NCBI RefSeq assembly: GCF_000015165.1
Contig: NC_009485.1
Span: 3,367,501-3,431,500, forward strand
Source of the DNA: Bradyrhizobium sp. BTAi1
GTDB taxonomy: Bacteria > Pseudomonadota > Alphaproteobacteria > Rhizobiales > Xanthobacteraceae
DNA length: 64,000 nucleotides
Reading direction: 5' to 3'
Shown: positions 57,815 to 64,000 of the stretch, one piece after another
How positions within the stretch are numbered: position 1 is the first letter of the stretch
Layout: each line of letters begins with the position of its first letter
The notes under the pieces: generated by a model
What the model saw: the letters and a program-made list of their open reading frames with translations, nothing else
Told to the model about the DNA's origin: nothing
Databases searched by the model: none
Program-made: the position numbers and the translations under genes

Positions 57815-57827
57815 CAATATCATATTG
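57815..57827 (+). promoter_or_regulatory. 13-bp palindrome CAATAT-C-ATATTG adjacent to the dctP ribosome-binding site
   Basis: CAATATCATATTG (57815-57827) ends at the first base of GGAGGGA, 6 bases before the start at 57839. It lies in the 80-bp gap between transketolase and TRAP genes, so it may be an operator of an internal promoter. Confidence 0.35.
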
Positions 57828-57838
57828 GAGGGACGGCA

Positions 57839-58852
57839 ATGCGCAAGGGGACGACGCGTCGGCAATTGATCACGGCAGCTGCTGCTCTGCCTTTCACATT
57901 CGCGATCTCGCGCTACGCGAAGGCGGCGGAGTTCACGATGAAGCTCGCGACCGGGCAGGATCCGTCGCATCCGGTCAACAAGCGGGCGCGAGAGGCCGCC
58001 GACCGCATCAAGGACGCCAGCGGCGGCCGCCTGGAGATCAATCTCTATCCGGCCAATCAGCTCGGATCGGATACGGACTTGATCTCGCAGGTCCGGGTCG
58101 GCGCGGTCGACGCGATCAATATCGCGAGCTCCGTGCTCGCTACGCGCGTGCCGCTCGCCGGCATCGTCAACACCGGCTTTGCCTTCTCCTCCTACGATCA
58201 GGTGTGGAAGGCGATGGACGGCAGCCTCGGAGATCATATCCGCAAGGACATCGAGAAGACCGGCGCGATCGCGCTCTCCAAGCCCTGGGACAATGGCTTC
58301 CGCCAGGTCACGTCCTCGACCCGTGAGATCAGGACACCGGACGATCTCAAGAGCTTCAAGATTCGCGTGCCGGCTGCGCCGATCCTGACAAGCCTGTTCC
58401 AGGCCCTCGGCGCCGGTCCGACACCGATCAATTTCAACGAGGTCTACACGTCGCTGCAGACCAAGGTGGTCGAGGGGCAGGAAAACCCGCTGCCGATCAT
58501 CGCCACCGCCAAGCTCTACGAGGTCCAGAAATACTGCTCGCTCACCAGCCACGTCTGGGACGCCTATTGGATTCTCTGCAACCGCGCTGCGTTCACGCGG
58601 CTGCCCGCCGATCTGCAGGCGATCGTCACGCGCGAGTTCAACGCATCGGCCGACGACGAGCGCGCCGATATTGCCGCGCTGAGCCAGAGCCTGCGTGCCG
58701 ACTTGGCCGCCAAGGGCTTCACCTTCGTCGATGTCGACAAGACCGCGTTCCGTGCCGCGCTCGGCAAGAGCAGCTTCTACAAGGATTGGCGCGGCAAGTT
58801 CGGCGAGGAGGCCTGGACGATCCTGCAGTCGAATGTGGGAGAGCTCGGATGA
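57839..58852 (+). CDS. TRAP transporter solute-binding protein (DctP family)
   Basis: 337 residues. The N-terminus (MRKGTTRRQLITAAAALPFTFAIS) looks like a Tat or Sec signal. Typical DctP features follow: TMKLATGQDPSHPVNKRAREAADRI, LEINLYPANQLGSDTDLISQV, KIRVPAAPILTSLFQALGAGPTPINFNEVYTSLQT, with the conserved arginine for a carboxylate ligand. It binds an organic or sugar acid in the periplasm for the membrane subunit, whose gene overlaps it by 4 bases. Confidence 0.92.
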   Translation: MRKGTTRRQLITAAAALPFTFAISRYAKAAEFTMKLATGQDPSHPVNKRAREAADRIKDASGGRLEINLYPANQLGSDTDLISQVRVGAVDAINIASSVLATRVPLAGIVNTGFAFSSYDQVWKAMDGSLGDHIRKDIEKTGAIALSKPWDNGFRQVTSSTREIRTPDDLKSFKIRVPAAPILTSLFQALGAGPTPINFNEVYTSLQTKVVEGQENPLPIIATAKLYEVQKYCSLTSHVWDAYWILCNRAAFTRLPADLQAIVTREFNASADDERADIAALSQSLRADLAAKGFTFVDVDKTAFRAALGKSSFYKDWRGKFGEEAWTILQSNVGELG

Positions 58853-60708
58853 ACAGCGTCGACATGTCTCTGACGGCCTCCACCAAGCACGGCGTCGTCG
58901 ACGGTCTCGAACGGGCGCTGACCAGGCTGATCGAGATTCCGGCGATCGTCGCCCTGGTCGCGGAAGTCGGAATTCTCTTCACCGGCGTGATGTCGCGTTT
59001 CGTCTTCAACCGGCCGCTGACCTGGGCCGATGAGCTCGCGTCGATCACCTTTCTCTGGCTCGCCATGTTCGGCGCGGTGCTCGCGCTCAGCCGCGGTGAG
59101 CACATGCGGATGACGGCCCTGGTCGACCGCGTCAGTCCGCGCGTGCGTGCCGTGCTGGAATGTCTCGCTTTGATGGCGCCGGCCTTGTTCATGGGAATCC
59201 TGCTGCATCCGGCTATCGACTACGCCAATGGTCAGTCCTTCGTCGAGACGCCGGCGCTCGGCCTGTCCGATAGCCTGCGGGCCGGCGCCGTGCCGGTCGG
59301 CATCGGCCTGATGCTCGCGACCGCGCTGCTGCGCATGACCCGCCACGCCTCGCGCGATCTCGCGATCGCGCTGGTGCTGCTTGCGACAGTCGCGCTTGTG
59401 CTGTGGGGCACCGCTCCGGCGCTGAAGGCTCTCGGCAATTGGAACCTGATCGTCTTCTTCGCGCTGCTGCTGGGCGCGGCCGTGCTTGCCGGCGTGCCGA
59501 TCGCGTTCTGCTTCGGCCTCGCCACCATTGCCTATCTGCTGACGGTCACGACCGCGCCGCTCGAGGTCGTCACCAGCCGGATCGATGAAGGCGTCTCTTC
59601 GCTGGTGCTGCTCGCGATCCCGCTGTTCATCCTGCTCGGGCACCTGATCGTGATGACCCGGATGGCCGAGGCGATGGTCGGCTTCCTCGTCTCGCTGGTC
59701 GGGCATGTCCGGGGCGGGCTGTCCTATGTGCTGCTCGGCGCCATCCTGCTCGTGTCCGGCATCTCCGGTGCGAAGACGGCCGACATGGCCGCAGTTGCGC
59801 CGGTGCTGTTTCCCGACATGAAGCGGCGCGGCATTCATGATGGCGAGCTGGTGTCGCTGCTCGCCGCCTCCGGCGCGATGGCCGAGACCATCCCGCCGTC
59901 GATCGTGCTGATCATCATCGGCTCGGTGGCCGGCGTCTCGATCTCGGCGCTGTTCACCGGTGGCATTCTGCCAGGCCTGGTGTTGGCGGCGGCGCTGGCG
60001 ATCGTTGCCAAGCGGCGCATGGTCGAGCCGGAGAGCGTCATTCGTCCGCGCCCGTCCTGGGGCACGATCCGCGCCGCGCTCATCACAGCGATCCCCGCTC
60101 TGCTGCTGCCGGTGCTGATCCGGACCGCCGTCACGGAAGGCGTGGCGACCGCGACCGAGGTGTCGACCATCGGCATCGCCTATGCCGTCATCGTCGGGCT
60201 GCTCGTCTACCGCCGCTTCGACTGGCGCAAGCTCTACCCGGCGCTGGTCCACACTGCGGCCTTGTCGGGCGCGATTCTCTTCATCATCGGCGCGGCCACC
60301 GCGATGGCCTGGGCGCTGACCCAGTCGAACTTCTCGCATGCGCTGGCGGCGATGATGACATCGGTTCCCGGCGGCAAATACGGCTTCCTCCTGATCTCCA
60401 TCGCCGTGTTCGTCCTGCTCGGCAGCATTCTCGAAGGTCTTCCCGCAATGGTCCTGTTCGGGCCGCTGCTGTTCCCGGCCGCCAAGCTGCTCGGCGTGCA
60501 CGAGGTGCACTACGCGATGGTGATCATCCTCGCGATGGGCATCGGCCTGTTCGCGCCGCCTTTCGGGCTCGGCTACTACGCGGCGTGCTCGATCGGCCAG
60601 ATCGATCCCAATGCCGGACTGGCGCGCATCTGGCCCTATCTCGGCGCGCTGGTGCTCGGCCTTCTGCTCGTCGCCTTCATCCCGTGGCTGTCGATCGGTT
60701 TCCTCTGA
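58849..60708 (+). CDS. TRAP transporter fused membrane subunit (DctQ-DctM)
   Basis: 619 residues. The first 180 or so resemble DctQ (four helices, RFVFNRPLTWADELASITFLWLAMFGAVLALSRGEHMRM). The remainder is DctM with about 12 helices (GVPIAFCFGLATIAYL, LLVSGISGAKTADMAAVAPVLFPDMKRRG, FAPPFGLGYYAACSIG). It imports its substrate with sodium. Fusion of Q and M is common. ATG 58849 overlaps the dctP stop. Confidence 0.93.
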   Translation: MNSVDMSLTASTKHGVVDGLERALTRLIEIPAIVALVAEVGILFTGVMSRFVFNRPLTWADELASITFLWLAMFGAVLALSRGEHMRMTALVDRVSPRVRAVLECLALMAPALFMGILLHPAIDYANGQSFVETPALGLSDSLRAGAVPVGIGLMLATALLRMTRHASRDLAIALVLLATVALVLWGTAPALKALGNWNLIVFFALLLGAAVLAGVPIAFCFGLATIAYLLTVTTAPLEVVTSRIDEGVSSLVLLAIPLFILLGHLIVMTRMAEAMVGFLVSLVGHVRGGLSYVLLGAILLVSGISGAKTADMAAVAPVLFPDMKRRGIHDGELVSLLAASGAMAETIPPSIVLIIIGSVAGVSISALFTGGILPGLVLAAALAIVAKRRMVEPESVIRPRPSWGTIRAALITAIPALLLPVLIRTAVTEGVATATEVSTIGIAYAVIVGLLVYRRFDWRKLYPALVHTAALSGAILFIIGAATAMAWALTQSNFSHALAAMMTSVPGGKYGFLLISIAVFVLLGSILEGLPAMVLFGPLLFPAAKLLGVHEVHYAMVIILAMGIGLFAPPFGLGYYAACSIGQIDPNAGLARIWPYLGALVLGLLLVAFIPWLSIGFL

Positions 60709-60731
60709 CGCATCGTGGTGCAGGTGAGAAC

Positions 60732-62240
60732 GTGAATCCCGAAATGTCAGCCCCGCGTGAGACCCAGGCCGGGACGAATGCCACGGCATTCGTCCTCGAA
60801 GCCAAGCAAATCGAAAAGAGCTTTGGTGCCACGCACGTCCTGCGCGGAGCCAATCTGCGGATCCGCCGTGGCGAAATCCACGCGCTGCTGGGCGGCAACG
60901 GAGCCGGCAAGTCGACGCTGATCCGGATCATATCCGGGTCGCACCGCCTTGATGCCGGGTCGATCAGCATCGATGGCCGGCTCGATCCGAACCCCAACGC
61001 GATCGCTGTCGTGTTTCAGGAGCTGGCGCTGCTGCCGCATCTGTCAGTGGCCGAGAACATCTATCTGCCGCATCGCAAGTGCGCCTTCGCGCGGCTCGGC
61101 GAGGCCGCGTGCTACGCGGAGGCCCGCGCCGCGCTGGCGCTGGTCGACGAGGAATTGGCGGAGCGGACGCTGGATTGGCCGGTGGCGCAGCTCGACCTGC
61201 ACGAGCGGCAGTTTGTCGAGATTGCGCGGGCGCTGAGCTCCGGGGCGCGCGTGCTGCTGCTGGACGAGCCGACCGCCAACCTGACCTTTTCCGAGACGGA
61301 GCGGCTGTTCGGCATTCTGCGCAGGCTGGCGCAGCAGGGCATCAGCACGCTGCTGGTGTCGCATCGCATGGGCGAGATCCGCGCGCTCGCCGATGTCTGC
61401 ACTGTGTTGCGCGACGGGCGCTCCGTGCTCGACCGCGTGGCTCTCTCCGACATCAGTGACGAGGCCATCGTCGAGGCGATGGGGCAGAAGAGCAGTGCGG
61501 TGTCGCCTCCTGCGCCGCGCGGCGCGCCGGCTGCGTCCGCGCGTATGCAGATTGTGTTGCGCAGTCCAGGTGTGTCGCTGAGCGTCGCCTCGGGGGAGGT
61601 GCTCGGGCTCGCCGGTGCGCCGGCCGGACCGTCCGGCGTGATCGAGACCCTGATCGGGGCGAGCCGGCCCGCGGCGTGGCAGATCACGATCGACGGTATC
61701 GATGTGAGATTCCCAAGTCCGGCCGAAGCGATCAGGGCAGGGGTCGGCTATGTCTCCGGCGATCGCGCGGAGAAGGGCATTCTCGCGACCCTGCCGATCC
61801 TCGACAACATCGTCGCGGCCGCTCGGGTGGCGGACCGTCGCATTCTGGCTTCGTCCAGGGAGGCGACGGCCGCGCAGACGGCGCTTGACATGCTCTCCAT
61901 CAAAGCCAGCTCGATCGACGCGCTGCCGCAAACCGTGAGCGGGGGCACACAGCAGAAGCTGTTGCTGGCACGCTGGCTCGCGCCGGCGCCGAAGATCCTG
62001 GTGCTGGAGGAGCCGACGCGCGGCGTCGACATCGGCACCAAGCGCGAGATCTACGCGATGATCCGCGATGCCGCCGCCGCCGGCTGCGTTGTGGTGTGGT
62101 GGTCCACCGAATTCACCGAGCTGATTGCGGTGTGCGACCGGGTGGTCGCCTTCGATCTCAGCGGCCAGGCCAGCGGCGTTCTCGATCGCGACGAACTCGA
62201 TGAGGTGTCGCTGTCGCGCGCGACCGGAATGGCGGCGTGA
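60732..62240 (+). CDS. Sugar ABC transporter ATPase with tandem NBDs (RbsA/XylG type)
   Basis: 502 residues from GTG 60732; ATG 60744 is an alternative. The first NBD has Walker A GGNGAGKST and Walker B LLLDEPTANL but a changed signature (LDLHERQFVEIARAL). The second has a degenerate Walker A (LAGAPAGPSG), intact signature VSGGTQQK and Walker B VLEEPTRGVD. This asymmetry is normal for the carbohydrate uptake class 2 family. The permease and binding protein follow. Confidence 0.92.
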   Translation: MNPEMSAPRETQAGTNATAFVLEAKQIEKSFGATHVLRGANLRIRRGEIHALLGGNGAGKSTLIRIISGSHRLDAGSISIDGRLDPNPNAIAVVFQELALLPHLSVAENIYLPHRKCAFARLGEAACYAEARAALALVDEELAERTLDWPVAQLDLHERQFVEIARALSSGARVLLLDEPTANLTFSETERLFGILRRLAQQGISTLLVSHRMGEIRALADVCTVLRDGRSVLDRVALSDISDEAIVEAMGQKSSAVSPPAPRGAPAASARMQIVLRSPGVSLSVASGEVLGLAGAPAGPSGVIETLIGASRPAAWQITIDGIDVRFPSPAEAIRAGVGYVSGDRAEKGILATLPILDNIVAAARVADRRILASSREATAAQTALDMLSIKASSIDALPQTVSGGTQQKLLLARWLAPAPKILVLEEPTRGVDIGTKREIYAMIRDAAAAGCVVVWWSTEFTELIAVCDRVVAFDLSGQASGVLDRDELDEVSLSRATGMAA

Positions 62241-62271
62241 ACATCTGCGCATGGGCAAGCAAGAGGGCAGC

Positions 62272-63279
62272 ATGACGGAAGTGGTGATCGATCAGCGCGC
62301 GGCCGACCGGCCGCAGCCGGGCAAGCGCGCCTCGCTCGTCGTACGCCTGACGCGCATCTATCGCACGGAGATCGCGATCGCGATGGCCATCGTGGTTCTC
62401 CTGGTCGGCATCAGCTTCTGGTCGCCCTATGTTCTGACCTGGGGCAATCTCGCCAACATCGCCCAGGCCGCGGCACCGCTGATCCTGATGTCGCTCGGCG
62501 TGTTCCTGGTGATCGCGACCAGCGGGATCGATCTGTCGGTCGGCTCGACGTTTTCCTTGACCGGCATGGTGGCCGGCCTCTGCTTCTCTGCCGCCCTGCC
62601 GTGGCCGGTGGTCTGTTTGATCAGCCTCGGTGTCGGGCTTGCGGTCGGCGCGATCAATGGTGGCCTCGTCACGGTTGTCGGCCTCGCACCCTTCGTCGTC
62701 ACCTTGATCACCTATGCGATCGGAGCCAGCCTGTCCTTCGTGATTACCAACGGCCACTCGATTGCGATCGCCGATCCGAATTTCTGGACGCTCAATGGCG
62801 GCGAGATGATCCCGGGTATTACCAACTTCGTGCTGTTCTGCGCGCTCGCCGTGATCGCGCTCGAATGTGTCCTGCGCAAGCTCGTCGTCGGCCGCTGGGT
62901 GTTCGCCATCGGCAGTAACGACAAGGCCGCCCGGCTGCTCGGCATTCCCGTGCATGGCGTGCGCTTCGGAGTCTATGTCGCGTCCGGCGTGGCGGCGTCC
63001 TTCGCCAGCCTTCTGAGCCTGTCTTATATCAGCAACTCGGAATCGACCGCCGGCGCCAACCTCATGCTGCAGGCGATCGCGGCCTGCGTGATCGGCGGCG
63101 CCAGCCTGTTCGGCGGCACCGGCTCGGCGATCGGCGCCATGCTCGGCGCGATCATGATCACGGTGATCCAGAACGGCGTCAACCTGATCGGCATCAACAG
63201 CTTCTGGCAGGGAACCGTCACGGGAGCCGTCATTCTCGTCGCAGTCCTGATCGATCGCGCCACGAAGGTCCGCAGCTGA
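62272..63279 (+). CDS. Sugar ABC transporter permease (RbsC type)
   Basis: 335 residues from ATG 62272, which has GAGGG 6 bases upstream; ATG 62251 is possible. Typical RbsC features: ILMSLGVFLVIATSGIDLSVGSTFSLTGMVAG, VVGLAPFVVTLITYAIGASLSF, AIGSNDKAARLLGIPVHGVRFGVYV and the C-terminal GTGSAIGAMLGAIMITVIQNGVNLIG. Eight to ten helices. Confidence 0.93.
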   Translation: MTEVVIDQRAADRPQPGKRASLVVRLTRIYRTEIAIAMAIVVLLVGISFWSPYVLTWGNLANIAQAAAPLILMSLGVFLVIATSGIDLSVGSTFSLTGMVAGLCFSAALPWPVVCLISLGVGLAVGAINGGLVTVVGLAPFVVTLITYAIGASLSFVITNGHSIAIADPNFWTLNGGEMIPGITNFVLFCALAVIALECVLRKLVVGRWVFAIGSNDKAARLLGIPVHGVRFGVYVASGVAASFASLLSLSYISNSESTAGANLMLQAIAACVIGGASLFGGTGSAIGAMLGAIMITVIQNGVNLIGINSFWQGTVTGAVILVAVLIDRATKVRS

Positions 63280-63321
63280 GACTGCGAAATTGCGGAACCA
63301 CCAAAAAACACGGAGGAAATC

Positions 63322-64000
63322 ATGAATCGACGATCTCATCGCTTGTTCGCGCTTGCCGTCGCTGCGGTCATCGCCTCGGTCGCGCAGCCCGTGGCGGCTG
63401 AAGGCGCCAAGACGTTCACGGTGGCCTATATCGCACCGTCGCTGGACATCTCCTATTGGCAGTGGGTCGGCTACGGCGCCAAGACCAAGGCGGCCGAGCT
63501 CGGCATGACCTATATCGAGATGGACTCACACAACTCGCCGGCTGACCAGATGACGAATGTGCGGACCGCCATCACCCGCGGCGTCGACGCCATCGTGATG
63601 GGCCCGGTGAGCTCCACCAGCACGCCCCCCGTACTGCGGCTGTTGAAGGAGAAGAAGATCCCGATTGCCTTTGCCGGCATCGGCCCGCAGCCGGGCGAAA
63701 CCGACTACACGTCGGCCGTGACCGCCAATAATTTCGAGGGCGGCAAGGCCGAAGGCAAGTTCGTCTGTGCGCTTGCGAAGGAGCGCGGCGGCAACAAGGT
63801 CGGCATGCTGTCGCTGCCGCAAGATCGCGAGAACGCGCAGAAATATCTCGCCGGCGCCAAGGAATCCTTCCAGGCCGACGGCTGTGAGCTCGTCCAGATC
63901 CTGCAGACCAAGGGTCTCACGGTGCGCGAGGCGGTCGACCAGGCCAACGATCTCCTCACCGCACATCCCGACGTGAAGGCGATCTACGGCATGTATGACG
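63322..64000 (+). CDS. Sugar ABC transporter substrate-binding protein (RbsB type), cut by window edge
   Basis: Read directly from the sequence: ATG 63322 after GGAGGAA, open to the last base (226 codons). A signal peptide (about residues 1-24, LFALAVAAVIASVAQPVAA) is followed by VAYIAPSLDISYWQWVGYGAK, ADQMTNVRTAITRGVDAIVMGP and YTSAVTANNFEGGKAEGKFV, a periplasmic-binding-protein type 4 domain. It belongs with the ATPase and permease upstream. The C-terminal third is missing. Confidence 0.9.
   Translation, partial: MNRRSHRLFALAVAAVIASVAQPVAAEGAKTFTVAYIAPSLDISYWQWVGYGAKTKAAELGMTYIEMDSHNSPADQMTNVRTAITRGVDAIVMGPVSSTSTPPVLRLLKEKKIPIAFAGIGPQPGETDYTSAVTANNFEGGKAEGKFVCALAKERGGNKVGMLSLPQDRENAQKYLAGAKESFQADGCELVQILQTKGLTVREAVDQANDLLTAHPDVKAIYGMYD

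Noticed and set aside
1..64000. tRNA, rRNA, CRISPR array, insertion sequence or prophage
   Set aside because: Reading through the gaps showed no cloverleaf-like or repeat-spacer pattern, no transposase motif and no long terminal repeats; small RNAs cannot be excluded by eye.

Overview
The window reads as a chromosomal segment of a high-GC, metabolically versatile soil alphaproteobacterium, most likely Bradyrhizobium or a close relative. This is inferred from overall base composition, densely overlapping ATGA/TGATG gene junctions, a class IIA HAD protein of a type common in rhizobia, a split transketolase, paired UgpC-type ATPases and many aromatic-acid catabolic genes. I saw no rRNA, tRNA, CRISPR array, insertion sequence or phage gene. 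A gene truncated at each window edge (1-1571 and 63322-64000) is read directly from the sequence.

Layout. (1) 1-5.8 kb, mixed: a truncated TIR-membrane-TPR protein, a DOPA 4,5-dioxygenase family protein, a secreted PHB-depolymerase/feruloyl-esterase-like hydrolase, a small secreted Cys-paired repeat protein and an OmpR/EnvZ-type two-component pair. (2) 5.8-20.7 kb, a polyol/sugar locus around an EryD-like SorC regulator. The leftward arm encodes FGGY kinase, HAD hydrolase and class II aldolase. The rightward arm encodes a five-gene ABC importer with two different ATPases, an erythritol-kinase-like FGGY kinase, a D-2-hydroxyacid dehydrogenase, a fuculose-phosphate-aldolase-like enzyme and a GlpD/EryB-like FAD dehydrogenase. 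(3) 20.9-47.8 kb, a large aromatic catabolic island: three-component Rieske oxygenase, two CoA ligases, SDR, three MarR regulators, IorAB-type 2-oxoacid oxidoreductase, ring-cleaving bicupin, FAA hydrolase, thioesterase, a Liv-type ABC importer with two substrate-binding paralogues, an Asp/Glu-racemase-fold protein without its cysteines, an Ohr-like protein, a Cys-less thiolase-like protein next to a DUF35-SDR fusion, and an isatin-hydrolase-like cyclase. (4) 48-50.7 kb, a two-subunit periplasmic molybdenum hydroxylase. (5) 50.9-55 kb: GlxA/AraC regulator, SDR, DNA polymerase IV and a LysR regulator. (6) 55.1-64 kb, a second carbohydrate operon: SDR, split transketolase, TRAP transporter with fused membrane subunits and a ribose-type ABC importer.

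How the genes may work together. The most interesting reading is that region 3 degrades indole-3-acetate (auxin) or a close relative through isatin. The oxygenase and SDR would give dioxindole-3-acetate; a CoA ligase would activate it; the Cys-less thiolase/DUF35 pair would cleave it by retro-aldol reaction to isatin and acetyl-CoA, by analogy with Ltp2-ChsH2; the cyclase would hydrolyse isatin to isatinate; IorAB would decarboxylate this aryl-2-oxoacid to anthraniloyl-CoA; and thioesterase, bicupin and FAA hydrolase would finish the ring. Each enzyme family is visible in the sequence; the substrate assignment is inference. Two promoters of this island, upstream of the oxygenase operon and of the ior-marR operon, have 17-bp spacers and carry a nearly identical 16-bp motif over the -10/+1 region, which suggests one shared repressor.
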